Shown: positions 26,736 to 35,010 of the stretch, piece by piece
Numbering within the stretch: the first letter of the stretch is position 1
Layout of the letters: each line of letters starts with the position of its first letter
Assembly: GCF_947500325.1 (NCBI RefSeq)
Contig: NZ_CANMRQ010000012.1
Span: 43,465-107,464 of the forward strand
Direction: 5' to 3'
Source of the DNA: an uncultured Lacinutrix sp.
GTDB taxonomy: Bacteria > Bacteroidota > Bacteroidia > Flavobacteriales > Flavobacteriaceae
Length of the DNA stretch: 64,000 nucleotides
Program-made: the position numbers and the translations under genes
Notes under the pieces: generated by a model
What the model was told of the DNA's origin: nothing
Database searches by the model: none
Seen by the model: the letters and a program-made list of their open reading frames with translations, nothing else

Positions 26736-27134
26736 TCATTGTTTTTTATGAGTCCGATAGTTCATTGAATATTTAGTTTTTCCACTCCGAGTTAATTCCG
26801 AATATTCAAATCGATTTGAGTCAAATTTGTTCGCAATCAATTCAGTTTTTTGGGTTCGGTCTAGTATTTTTTTTAGTCGTGTTATTTTTCCAGTTTGTTC
26901 GTCAATTTTTAATTCCGAGTAGTAAATCCAGGAAGCAAATCGGTAGAATACGTATCCAATTAAAGTTAAAATCGCAACAAGAATTCCAATTCCAATTCCG
27001 AGAAACCAAATCATAAATATGAGTGAAGCAGAAGAGAAAACCATTAATTCTTTCCAGTTAAATGGAATTCGGTCACTCAAGGTGTGAATATGTCCATTTT
27101 TAGAAATTCTGAAATAGTCTTCGTTTTCGTTCAT
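26736..27134 (-). CDS. Small membrane protein, unknown function
   Basis: This 132-residue protein has a soluble N-terminal stretch of about 25 residues (NEDYFRISKNGHIHTLSDR), then two adjacent membrane helices (LMVFSSASLIFMIWFLGIG and IGILVAILTLIGYVFYRFAS). A cytoplasmic-looking tail follows, with KIDEQTGKITRLKKILDRTQ. No family is recognised. It lies between two array repeats; the repeat at 27138 begins four bases upstream of its start codon. Confidence 0.55.
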   Translation of the reverse strand: MNENEDYFRISKNGHIHTLSDRIPFNWKELMVFSSASLIFMIWFLGIGIGILVAILTLIGYVFYRFASWIYYSELKIDEQTGKITRLKKILDRTQKTELIANKFDSNRFEYSELTRSGKTKYSMNYRTHKKQ

Positions 27135-27137
27135 AAT

Positions 27138-27277
27138 TGTTTACAACATGCTTGTGTATGGGAAGTTGCGTGGTTAAGCAACTAATTTAGTAAAGAAAAA
27201 CGTGCCAAAGAAAATTCCGAAGGAGTTTTCCAAATAATCACTTGCCAAAGCAATTAATTATACACGGTGTTAGCAAT
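27138..27277. repeat. Array repeat copy, full length
   Basis: The plus strand begins TGTTTACAACATGCTTGTGT, has the core GCAACTAATTTAGTAAA, a central AAAATTCC/GGAGTTTT hairpin, and ends AATTATACACGGTGTTAGCAA. It fills the gap between two genes, leaving 3 bp on one side and 6 bp on the other. Confidence 0.75.
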
Positions 27278-27283
27278 AGTATT

Positions 27284-27829
27284 TTATTTAGCTATTTTTA
27301 TTTTTCCAGAGTTCAAATACTTTTTTCCAAAAACACCTTTCTGAAAAGCTATCTTTATTGTGTCTCCTTCTTTTATTTTATTCAAGTCAGATTCCGCAAA
27401 CTTGTTTTCAGTTCTTTCGAAATATTGGTCTTCCAATGACCTAATTCCAACTCCTCCATTTTTCATAACGTAAGTAATTTTAAAACGTTCTGTCAAGTTA
27501 TCAGAACTTGTCATTTGATTAATAAACAATCCAGAAGCAATTATGATATTTTGAATCCAAATAATATATACAAATCCCATAAATACAGAATATGCTAAAG
27601 CTTTCATTATTCTGAGCGTTTTGTCTTTTTCGATTGATAAAAAACGGTAAAAAATTAATAGGGAAATCAGGAATATAATTCCAATAACGACAAGCATATC
27701 AGTCAGGTCAAACCCAATTAAATCTCTTTCTAAATAGAAATTATATTGGTAGGGAACAAGAACCCAATAGATTAATAGAAAAATTCCAATTCCAACTATC
27801 CATTTCCAATCTCGTTTGAGTCTTTCCAT
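27284..27829 (-). CDS. Membrane protein, unknown function
   Basis: This 181-residue protein has three membrane helices in the first 100 residues (WKWIVGIGIFLLIYWVLVPY, MLVVIGIIFLISLLIFYRFL, ALAYSVFMGFVYIIWIQNII). A soluble C-terminal domain follows, with YVMKNGGVGIRSLEDQYFER and EGDTIKIAFQKGVFGKKYLN. No family is recognised. It occupies one interval of the repeat-separated array. Confidence 0.55.
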   Translation of the reverse strand: MERLKRDWKWIVGIGIFLLIYWVLVPYQYNFYLERDLIGFDLTDMLVVIGIIFLISLLIFYRFLSIEKDKTLRIMKALAYSVFMGFVYIIWIQNIIIASGLFINQMTSSDNLTERFKITYVMKNGGVGIRSLEDQYFERTENKFAESDLNKIKEGDTIKIAFQKGVFGKKYLNSGKIKIAK

Positions 27830-27835
27830 ATTATT

Positions 27836-27905
27836 GTCAACAATAATGTATAGTTACCATAAATAACTATACATCTGTTTATATGTACACTAATTTAATA
27901 ATTAT
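27836..27905. repeat. Degenerate left half of an array repeat
   Basis: TTGTCAACAATAATGTATAG followed later by CACTAATTTAATAA resembles the left end and core of the array repeat; the right end is not seen. It also contains a perfect 11-bp palindrome, ATGTATAGTTA with TAACTATACAT (27846-27874). Confidence 0.35.
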
Positions 27906-27957
27906 TAAACACATTAAAATAGTAGAGTGTTTTTTATATCTTATATATAGATAAGAG

Positions 27958-28380
27958 CTATTTAGCAAATAGTTGATTTATATCTTTAAAAGCTTTAAAC
28001 TCTAAAGCGTTTCCTGAAGGATCTTTAAAGAACATGGTTGCTTGCTCACCTATGAGACCTTCAAATCTTATATAAGGTTCTATAATGAATGAGATCCCTT
28101 TTCGTTTTATATCGTTAGCAAAAGTATTAAATGTTTCCCAAGGTAATACAACGCCATAATGGGGCACAGGAACATGTTTTCCATCTACAGCATTGGTAAT
28201 TGTGTCTTCTTGAGATTGGGCTTTATAATGAATAACTAATTGATGACCGAAAAAGTTGAAATCTACCCAAAGATTACTACTTCTACCTTCTTCGCAATTA
28301 AGAATATCTCTGTAGAAAACACGACATTCTTCTAGGTTGTGAACTGGTATTGCAATGTGAAAAGGACTAAGTTGTGACAT
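27958..28380 (-). CDS. VOC (glyoxalase-fold) family protein
   Basis: This 140-residue single-module vicinal oxygen chelate protein shows [20 protein letters not shown] at the start (His metal ligand), the LVIHYKAQ strand, and [14 protein letters not shown] near the end (Glu metal ligand). Such proteins are isomerases, dioxygenases or resistance proteins; the substrate cannot be told. It is cytoplasmic. It is the right-most gene of the minus-strand accessory run and is next to a nested inverted-repeat element. Confidence 0.8.
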   Translation of the reverse strand: MSQLSPFHIAIPVHNLEECRVFYRDILNCEEGRSSNLWVDFNFFGHQLVIHYKAQSQEDTITNAVDGKHVPVPHYGVVLPWETFNTFANDIKRKGISFIIEPYIRFEGLIGEQATMFFKDPSGNALEFKAFKDINQLFAK

Positions 28381-28451
28381 ACTATAATAATTAAATGTAT
28401 TGTGAAAATAGTGTTTAATTATTACTTTTTATAATGCTTTATAGTATAATG

Positions 28452-28638
28452 TAACCCGTTTTGCATTTAGATAAAATTCGTCAATTCGAGTGAATTTCAC
28501 GATTGAAAATGAATTAAATTTGTATCGAGACTAAGTAATTTTACTTTAAGTTAGTTCTCGATACAATTTTTTGCACCTTAAAATCACTCGAACAGGCGTA
28601 TCATTTTTGTTTTTTATTTATAAACGCAAAACGGGTTA
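28452..28638. repeat. Nested inverted-repeat element (REP/MITE-like)
   Basis: Three concentric pairs are present: TAACCCGTTTTGC (28452-28464) with GCAAAACGGGTTA (28626-28638), TTCGAGTGA (28485-28493) with TCACTCGAA (28584-28592), and TTGTATCGAGA (28520-28530) with TCTCGATACAA (28556-28566). It fills most of the 304-bp gap between the VOC gene and the next gene. No ORF lies inside. Confidence 0.75.
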
Positions 28639-28684
28639 ATATATTTAATAGCAATTATTATAATAAGGCTTCCTAGAAGCGTCA

Positions 28685-29260
28685 TTATATTTTTTTAGAC
28701 CGTGTACATTCTATTTTCCATGTAGGGAATACTATCGTTTCTGTTTTATCTACCCATTCACCTATCCATTTATAACCAGTTTTAGACATGTCGTAAAAAC
28801 TTAAACGAACATAACCATCTGTTCCATTTGGTGCTTTTTGTTTTTTATATAATATAATTTTGCCATCTTTTTTATTGCCTTCCCAAACTGGAAGCTTGGT
28901 TGATGGTGTTTTTGATGAGTACCAATGAACATACCAGCGACTGCTATCTTTTATAAATTGTCTTATGCTACCTGTATGAGAACCATCTGTTTTTAAAGTT
29001 TGATCTTGAACGGCAGTGCCATTCATAATATACTTCCATTCCCAAACCATATCTTCAGCATCATTCCATGTGCCATCTTGTTTTCTTTTTGTGGATTTAC
29101 AATTACAGATACCAATCATAGCTTCGTAATCTTTAATTTGCTTTGGAGCTTCAGGGTTTGCTTTTCCATATGGAAATTCTTTAGATGGAGAATAATCATA
29201 TTGGGCAAATAGTGAAATCGAAAGTAAAATAAAGACTAATGAAAGTGTTGTTTTTTTCAT
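28685..29260 (-). CDS. Secreted DUF1579-like protein
   Basis: This protein of about 191 residues starts from the Met that opens a good signal peptide (MKKTTLSLVFILLSISLFAQ, start at 29260); an upstream in-frame Met at 29287 would add a polar leader. The mature part is rich in Trp and beta strands (DMVWEWKYIMNGTAVQDQTL, WYVHWYSSKTPS, KWIGEWVDKTETIVFPTWKI). That resembles the lipocalin-like DUF1579 group in which a small-molecule or lipid cavity is assumed. The precise family is uncertain. It follows a LytTR regulator on the same strand. Confidence 0.6.
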   Translation of the reverse strand: MKKTTLSLVFILLSISLFAQYDYSPSKEFPYGKANPEAPKQIKDYEAMIGICNCKSTKRKQDGTWNDAEDMVWEWKYIMNGTAVQDQTLKTDGSHTGSIRQFIKDSSRWYVHWYSSKTPSTKLPVWEGNKKDGKIILYKKQKAPNGTDGYVRLSFYDMSKTGYKWIGEWVDKTETIVFPTWKIECTRSKKI

Positions 29261-29374
29261 GATGTTAATTTTTTTTGAATCAATCAAATCAATGAAAAAG
29301 TATAATGTTATTATACTAAAATGCAGTGAGTATTATTCTTTTTGCAGTGAAGCTAGTTAATAAAAAACTAATTT

Positions 29375-30250
29375 TTAAGAAATGAAATCTTTTACAATCT
29401 TTAGATTGCTTTTAGAAATGGGAATTTTTTCATCGTTTTCAAGAATTAACACTGGGCTTTGAGATAAGTTTATCTCTTTTACTAAGTCCATATTAACAAT
29501 AGCTTTTCTATGTATTCTTAGAAAATTACTTTCTAGTTTTTGTTCTAAAGCTTTTAAAGAACTACGCATTGTATAGGTGTTCGATTTAGTAGTATGAACT
29601 TTTACACAATAATCATCAGCTTCTATCCAACTAATATCTTTAACGGGTATAATTTTGCGTTTATTTCCTATTTTAATATTTAAAATTGTCGCTTTATCAT
29701 CTATAGAAGCGCTTAGCTTTTTATATAAATTTGTATTGAGTTCTTTTAAATCTGAAAGCGTTTGTATTTTAATTTGTAATTGTTCGTTAGCAAAATACAA
29801 ATGAAGAATAATAGTAATTGCTATATAGCCTAAAGTATATATAGGCGCTTTTTGAAATGTAAAAAAAACAATATAGTCATTAACGATATTGGGTATTGTT
29901 ATTTTATCTCCATTAAGAATAATTTGACTTATAGAAATTAAAAGAATATTTATAAAAACTAAGCCAGCAATAGCAATAGCATATTTTGCAAAATCTGATA
30001 GTGTTAATTTTTTAGTTGCTATATTGTTTTTTGTAAACCAAACTAAAAAATAAGATAAAATAACCCATATAATCCATCGATAAGTTTGTGTTTTTAGTAA
30101 GGAGAAAAAAGTAGCTTCATTACCCAAATTAAAACGTTTAATATAAAATAACTGTTGAGCTGTTTCGAAAGTAATCGCCATAATCAATATAGATAGTATG
30201 ATTATGACAATTTTATTAGAACGAGATGTCTTATTGAAAAAAGCAATCAT
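29375..30250 (-). CDS. Membrane-bound LytTR-family transcriptional regulator
   Basis: This 291-residue protein has four predicted membrane helices in the first 170 residues (IVIIILSILIMAITFETA, WIIWVILSYFLVWF, YAIAIAGLVFINILLIS, IYTLGYIAITIILHLYF), a short coiled linker, and a C-terminal LytTR DNA-binding domain from about residue 190. That domain is marked by IPVKDISWIEADDYCVKVHT, MRSSLKALEQKL and FLRIHRKAIVNMDLV. It overlaps the end of the rluF-like gene upstream by one base (TAATG), so the two are translationally coupled. The sensed signal is unknown. Confidence 0.85.
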   Translation of the reverse strand: MIAFFNKTSRSNKIVIIILSILIMAITFETAQQLFYIKRFNLGNEATFFSLLKTQTYRWIIWVILSYFLVWFTKNNIATKKLTLSDFAKYAIAIAGLVFINILLISISQIILNGDKITIPNIVNDYIVFFTFQKAPIYTLGYIAITIILHLYFANEQLQIKIQTLSDLKELNTNLYKKLSASIDDKATILNIKIGNKRKIIPVKDISWIEADDYCVKVHTTKSNTYTMRSSLKALEQKLESNFLRIHRKAIVNMDLVKEINLSQSPVLILENDEKIPISKSNLKIVKDFIS

Positions 30251-31032
30251 TAGTCTTTTCTTCTACTTATCGTTTTAGTTTTTACTGTTTCTGTAGTTTG
30301 TTTGTAATTTTTATTAGAATCTTCTAAAAGCAAGTGTAAAGTGTTTAATTCCTTTTCTGTAAACTCACGGTATTCTCCAATAGGTATGTCTAATTTAATA
30401 TTCATTATTCTAGTACGCTTAAGTGAAGTAACTTCATAGGTTAAGTATTCGCACATACGTCGAATTTGTCTATTTAAACCTTGAGTTAAAATAATACTAA
30501 ACGATTGAGAATCTATTTTTCTTACGGTACATTTTTTTGTTGTTTTATCTAAATCTTCTAGATAAATACCGCCAGCCATTCTTTTTATAAAAGTTTGAGA
30601 GATTGGTTTGTCTACGGTTACAATATATTCTTTCTCGTGATTGTTACTGGCACGTAGTATTTTGTTTACAATGTCGCCATCATCTGTTAAAAAAATAAGA
30701 CCTTCACTTGGTTTATCTAATCGTCCTATAGGAAATATGCGTTTAGGGTATTTTATAAAATCTATGATATTATCTTTTTCAACACGAGTATCTGTAGTAC
30801 AAACAATACCAACAGGTTTATTAAAAGCTAGATATACAAAATCAGACTTACGCTGGGTTATTGGTTTACCATCTACTTCAACTAGATCTTTTTGAGTGAC
30901 TTTGGTTCCCATTTCTGGTACAACACCATTAATAGTAACGCGTCCGGCATCTATTAGACGATCTGCTTCACGACGTGAGCAATAACCAACTTCGCTTAGA
31001 TATTTATTAAGCCTGGTGAGTTTTTCTTCCAT
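30250..31032 (-). CDS. rluF: 23S rRNA pseudouridine synthase, RluF type
   Basis: This 260-residue enzyme converts a uridine in 23S rRNA to pseudouridine. It has an N-terminal S4 RNA-binding domain ([20 protein letters not shown]) and the RsuA-family catalytic segment [20 protein letters not shown] with its catalytic Asp. The closing region contains [16 protein letters not shown]. The S4 wording and length fit RluF better than RsuA; RluB is the alternative. It overlaps the LytTR gene by one base. Confidence 0.82.
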   Translation of the reverse strand: MEEKLTRLNKYLSEVGYCSRREADRLIDAGRVTINGVVPEMGTKVTQKDLVEVDGKPITQRKSDFVYLAFNKPVGIVCTTDTRVEKDNIIDFIKYPKRIFPIGRLDKPSEGLIFLTDDGDIVNKILRASNNHEKEYIVTVDKPISQTFIKRMAGGIYLEDLDKTTKKCTVRKIDSQSFSIILTQGLNRQIRRMCEYLTYEVTSLKRTRIMNIKLDIPIGEYREFTEKELNTLHLLLEDSNKNYKQTTETVKTKTISRRKD

Positions 31033-31045
31033 AGGTCAAAAGTAC

Positions 31046-31873
31046 TTAACTTTTAATAAAATCAGTGATATGATTGTTTACAACTTCGTTTCTTAAGCCA
31101 TGTCCGTAACCTGTAGTAGAAATAAATTGAGCGTTTTTATGATTTTTAACAATCATTTTAGCATCATTATGAGGAATGATTTTATCCTCAACATCATGTA
31201 TAATTAAGGTTTCTGTATCTATAGTCTTAGCAAAGTTAGATAAAGAGAAATAAGACGGTTTTTTATTGAAGCGTTCTACAACTAAGTTGTTTAAACCATT
31301 TTCAATACGTTCATTATATCCCATCATGTCTACATAACGTCTAAAAACACCAGTAAACTCAGATGGTGCTCCTAAAAGAACTAGTTTTTCTAATGCGTTA
31401 TTTTGGTAATTATATTGATAAAAACCAGAAGACATACCACCTACAGAGTGTCCTATAAGTATTTGCGGTTTGTAATGTTTAGCTACAACGTTTATACATT
31501 CAGAATATAATACAGCATTAAATTGTTTCCCGCTAGAGCCGCCATGAGCTGGAGCATCTAGAGACACTATATTATAATCTAGTTTTTTAAGTTCAAGTAT
31601 TAATGCTTCCCAGCGATGTGTATTACTTTCCCATCCATGGGCTAATAAAATAGTTTTACCATTGCCTTTCCAGTTGTAAGTGGCAATAGTAATATTTTCA
31701 TGTTTTAACTCAAGCTTTTCAGAAGAATTTAAAAACAATTTTTGTGTATCTAAAATACGCCCTTGTCTTGGAGTAGCAAATAAATCTAAAGCTTTAGAAG
31801 AGGCATATCGTGAGGATACGTAACTAACGGCATTTAAAGAATTACCTATTATTTTAATAATTGGATTACTCAT
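31046..31873 (-). CDS. Alpha/beta hydrolase
   Basis: This 275-residue cytoplasmic hydrolase shows the oxyanion loop LLAHGWESNTHRWE, the nucleophile elbow LIGHSVGGMSSG with Ser, an acid-residue strand (TLIIHDVEDKIIPH with Asp) and the catalytic His in STTGYGHGLRNE. The family also contains esterases, lipases and acyltransferases, so the substrate is open. It lies one base after the cupin gene and 13 bp before the rluF gene on the minus strand, so this is likely one operon. Confidence 0.8.
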   Translation of the reverse strand: MSNPIIKIIGNSLNAVSYVSSRYASSKALDLFATPRQGRILDTQKLFLNSSEKLELKHENITIATYNWKGNGKTILLAHGWESNTHRWEALILELKKLDYNIVSLDAPAHGGSSGKQFNAVLYSECINVVAKHYKPQILIGHSVGGMSSGFYQYNYQNNALEKLVLLGAPSEFTGVFRRYVDMMGYNERIENGLNNLVVERFNKKPSYFSLSNFAKTIDTETLIIHDVEDKIIPHNDAKMIVKNHKNAQFISTTGYGHGLRNEVVNNHITDFIKS

Positions 31874-31874
31874 T

Positions 31875-32246
31875 TTACGCTTCTCTATTTACTTTATCCA
31901 TAGAAAATGCTGGAGTACAAATAGCTATGTATTCGCAAGCAATGGTAAAAGGGTTTGAATACTGAACTCTTGTGTTACGCTCAATTTTTATAGATTGACC
32001 TGCTTCTAAGATGATTTCTTCTCCTTCAATAATAAATTGCTTTTTGCCTTTTATAATATAAGTGTATTCATCAAACTCTGGCGTTTGGAATGGTTCGCTC
32101 CAACCAGCAGGAGCTATCATATGAGCAATACTTATATTACTATTACCATCTGTTGCTTGCCCAAAATGTTCTTCAATAAGCTTTCCGTCTGTAGTTGGTA
32201 CTACAAAAGGACTATTTTGGATTTGATATTTTTTGTCTTCTTCCAT
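31875..32246 (-). CDS. Single-domain cupin
   Basis: This 123-residue beta-barrel protein carries the cupin pattern FDEYTYIIKGKKQFIIEGEE followed by IILEAGQSIKIERNTRVQYS. The usual metal-binding His residues of the first motif are not clearly present, since the motif reads EYTYI, so it may bind a ligand without metal or use different residues. It is cytoplasmic. It is followed immediately by the alpha/beta hydrolase gene. Confidence 0.75.
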   Translation of the reverse strand: MEEDKKYQIQNSPFVVPTTDGKLIEEHFGQATDGNSNISIAHMIAPAGWSEPFQTPEFDEYTYIIKGKKQFIIEGEEIILEAGQSIKIERNTRVQYSNPFTIACEYIAICTPAFSMDKVNREA

Positions 32247-32285
32247 TATGGGCTTTTTACAAAGTATTGTAAACTGAATAGTTTC

Positions 32286-32837
32286 TTACCATCCAATCAT
32301 AAAAAACTTGATTTTTGCAGCGTCTGGTATATTTAGAGCTTCAATTTTTTTAGACATGTCAAAGCGTAATTCACCTGGTAATTCTTTCTTGTCAATTGTA
32401 AAATATGTATTGTTGTCATTTACAAAAATAACAACGTTTCTTAATGTGTTTTCTATACTAGATATTTTACAATTTGCCTTAATATCTCCAAATGTGCTTA
32501 ATGTGTTTATCCCTTTTTCAGTTTTAAAACGGCTGTCTATTATTTTTACGGTTCCAATAGTTGCAGTAGAATCTAAGGCTTGTTTTGGAGATAAAGATAA
32601 TAAGTGTTTTCCGCCTTTTTCATAAATTTCGATATCATTTACGCTACCAAGAAATTCATCGCCTGCAATGTTTTTTACTATAGAATCTTTAGCGTAAATA
32701 ATCTTTAAATCTTTAACCTGAGTAGAATCTGTTAGTAAACCTATATTTTGTTTTGTTATTAAAAATGGGTTTGCTTCTTTATTACAAGAAGTCATAATAA
32801 TTGAAATCAATACTAGTGCGAATACTGTGTTTTTCAT
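32286..32837 (-). CDS. Lipoprotein, unknown function
   Basis: This 183-residue protein has signal MKNTVFALVLISIIMTSC with a lipobox Cys at 18. The mature part has repeated beta-strand patterns (IGLLTDSTQVKDLKIIYAKD, DEFLGSVNDIEIYEKGGKHL, IGTVKIIDSRFKTEKGINTL) that recall a beta-propeller or DUF-type binding fold. I do not recognise the family. It lies between the HerA-like gene and the cupin gene, all on the minus strand with short gaps. Confidence 0.6.
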   Translation of the reverse strand: MKNTVFALVLISIIMTSCNKEANPFLITKQNIGLLTDSTQVKDLKIIYAKDSIVKNIAGDEFLGSVNDIEIYEKGGKHLLSLSPKQALDSTATIGTVKIIDSRFKTEKGINTLSTFGDIKANCKISSIENTLRNVVIFVNDNNTYFTIDKKELPGELRFDMSKKIEALNIPDAAKIKFFMIGW

Positions 32838-32919
32838 TAATTTTTTTGTTTTGTTTCTAATCTAAGAGAAACCTTATTGTTTTACTTTTATTGTTTAAGA
32901 ATAGAACTTCAGTTCTAAT

Positions 32920-34455
32920 TTACTTCATTACTTTTTTTAAAATTCCAAAAACACTACGTATAAAAGTAGCACTTGTTAAAACTTTTATTATTGGGTTTTG
33001 TGCAGTGCTACGTCTTCGTGTACTAGTCTTTCTTTTTGCTTTTTTTGCTTCAGCCTTTTCTTTAGCTTCTTTTGCATCTGCTTTAGCTTTAGTTTCTTCT
33101 GCTTTGCTTATTTTTTTGTTAAGCATTTCGTAAGCGCTTTCCCTATCGATTTCTTCATTATACTTCAAGACTAATTTAGAATCGTCTAATAATGTTTCTA
33201 ATTCATTAGGAGTTAAAATATCCATACGACTCATTGGAGCTCTCATCATTGTAGCAGCTAATGGAGTGGGACGCCCTTTTTCATCTAATGCAGATACTAA
33301 TGCTTCTCCAGTACCTAAAGATGTTAAAATTTCAGCAGTATCATAATACTCTGTATCTGGATAATTTTGAGCAGCTAACTTAATGGCTTTCCTGTCTTTA
33401 GCGGTAAAAGCTCTTAAAGCGTGTTGAATTTTTAAACCTAATTGACTTAAAACACCTTCAGGGACATCAGTTGGATTTTGAGTTACAAAATATAAACCAA
33501 CACCTTTACTACGAATCAATTTTACAATACTTTCAATTTGATTAAGTAAGGCTTTAGAAGCTTCGTTAAAAATAAGATGTGCTTCATCTATAAACATAAT
33601 AAGCTCTGGTCTTCCAGAATCACCTTGTTCTGGCATGGTTTCATATATCTCTGCTAATAAGCTTAGCATAAATGTTGAAAATAGTTTAGGTTTATCTTGA
33701 ATATCTGTTAAGCGAATAATATTAATATAGCCTCTACTATCTCTAGTTGTTCTCATTAAATCTTCAATCTCAAAACTCTTTTCTCCAAAAAATAAATCGC
33801 CTCCTTGTTGCTCTATTTCTACAACTTTACGTAAAATAGCTCCAGTAGAAGCACTAGATATTCTTCCATATTCAGCTTCAAACTCTACTTTACCTTCTTT
33901 AGTTGCGTATTGTAATATTTTTTTGAAATCTTTTAAATCTAAAAGCGGTAATTTATTATCATCACAATATTTAAAAACAACTGCTACTACTCCAGATTGA
34001 GTTTCTGTTAAATCTAAAATACGAGATAGCAAAACGGGACCAAATTCGCTAATAGTAGCACGTAAACGTACACCATCTTGTTCGGATAAAGACATGATTT
34101 CAACAGGGAATCCTTTGGCTTCAAAATCTAATCCAATCTTAGCATGACGTTCATCTATTTTTGGGTGTCCAGGACTTGCTTTTGCCAATCCACTTAAATC
34201 ACCTTTAATATCCATTAGTAAGACAGGAATACCTTGGTCGCTTAGATTTTCGGCTAAGACTTGTAATGTTTTTGTTTTTCCTGTTCCTGTTGCTCCAGCT
34301 ATTAAACCATGACGATTCATAGTTTTTAAAGGGACTTTTACAAAAGCATCTTTAACAGTTTCACCATCTAACATTGCAGATCCTAAAGTTATAAAATCAC
34401 CTTTAGTAGTGTTCCCGTCTGTAATATGCTTAAAGAATTCGTCTTGTCTACTCAT
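32920..34455 (-). CDS. HerA-like ATPase (DUF853 / YjgR family)
   Basis: This 511-residue P-loop ATPase of the HerA/FtsK type has Walker A GATGTGKTKTLQ (about residues 55-66), VLLMDIKGDLSG, Walker B LIMFIDEAHLIF and the sensor segment GLYFVTQNPTDVPEGVLSQLG. That is the pattern of the DUF853 proteins such as YjgR, whose role is not settled. HerA proteins that process DNA ends occur with NurA; no NurA is next to this gene. The tail is Ala/Lys/Glu-rich (ETKAKADAKEAKEKAEAKK), probably coiled coil, then ends basic. Confidence 0.85.
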   Translation of the reverse strand: MSRQDEFFKHITDGNTTKGDFITLGSAMLDGETVKDAFVKVPLKTMNRHGLIAGATGTGKTKTLQVLAENLSDQGIPVLLMDIKGDLSGLAKASPGHPKIDERHAKIGLDFEAKGFPVEIMSLSEQDGVRLRATISEFGPVLLSRILDLTETQSGVVAVVFKYCDDNKLPLLDLKDFKKILQYATKEGKVEFEAEYGRISSASTGAILRKVVEIEQQGGDLFFGEKSFEIEDLMRTTRDSRGYINIIRLTDIQDKPKLFSTFMLSLLAEIYETMPEQGDSGRPELIMFIDEAHLIFNEASKALLNQIESIVKLIRSKGVGLYFVTQNPTDVPEGVLSQLGLKIQHALRAFTAKDRKAIKLAAQNYPDTEYYDTAEILTSLGTGEALVSALDEKGRPTPLAATMMRAPMSRMDILTPNELETLLDDSKLVLKYNEEIDRESAYEMLNKKISKAEETKAKADAKEAKEKAEAKKAKRKTSTRRRSTAQNPIIKVLTSATFIRSVFGILKKVMK

Positions 34456-34516
34456 GCTATATTAAAATTTTTGATAAAAATAGTGTAATTTTAATCAACT
34501 ATAAAATTCTACAAGT

Positions 34517-34963
34517 ATGATAAAAGCAAGATATTTACTATTACTATTGATTTTTTTTATGATAAGTTCTTGCCAAGAAAAATCGACTAAAACCATCTTC
34601 CATAAATCTCATGAAGTTAAAAAACAAAATGCACCATTTAGTGATGCTGTTGAAGCTAATGGTTTTTTGTTTTTATCTGGTCAAGTAGGAATGGACCATA
34701 AGACTAGAACTCTAGTCCATGGAGGGATAAAGGCAGAAACAAAACAAACCATAGAAAATATCAAATCTGTGTTAAATAATCATAATTTATCTTTAGATAA
34801 TGTGGTGAAGTGTACAGTGATACTAAGTGACATTAATGACTTTTCGTCTTTTAATGAGGTTTATAAAACCTATTTTACAAAGAAACCAGCTCGAACTACT
34901 TTTGCAGCTTCAGGATTAGCTGTGAATGCTAAAATTGAAATAGAGGTAGTGGCTGTCAAATAA
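34517..34963 (+). CDS. RidA-family lipoprotein
   Basis: This 148-residue protein has signal MIKARYLLLLLIFFMISSC with a Cys lipobox at 19. The mature RidA (YjgF/UK114) fold shows PFSDAVEANGFLFLSGQVGM, a central SLDNVVKCTVILSDINDF and ARTTFAASGLAVNAKIEIE, with the expected Arg of the active site. RidA normally hydrolyses reactive enamines and imines in the cytoplasm, so lipid anchoring outside the cytoplasm is unusual. It is upstream of queE and on the same strand, but a -7 box lies between them. Confidence 0.8.
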   Translation: MIKARYLLLLLIFFMISSCQEKSTKTIFHKSHEVKKQNAPFSDAVEANGFLFLSGQVGMDHKTRTLVHGGIKAETKQTIENIKSVLNNHNLSLDNVVKCTVILSDINDFSSFNEVYKTYFTKKPARTTFAASGLAVNAKIEIEVVAVK

Positions 34964-34996
34964 ATCTATAAAACTTTTCGCTTCCAACTTTATAAC

Positions 34997-35004
34997 TATC
35001 TTTG
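34997..35004 (+). promoter_or_regulatory. -7 box close to queE
   Basis: TATCTTTG is an exact TAnnTTTG match ending 6 bases before the ATG at 35011. Transcription from it would give a mRNA with almost no leader, unless the true start lies downstream. Confidence 0.4.
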
Positions 35005-35010
35005 CAAGCT

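Noticed and set aside
21112..27829. Classical integron with canonical attC and integrase
   Set aside because: The repeat ends do not fit RYYYAAC/GTTRRRY, and no IntI-like gene is in the window. Only an attC-like or unknown repeat is claimed.
32920..34455. HerA-type ATPase as part of a defence system
   Set aside because: The protein matches the DUF853/YjgR group, and its neighbours are metabolic or of unknown role, with no nuclease partner next to it.
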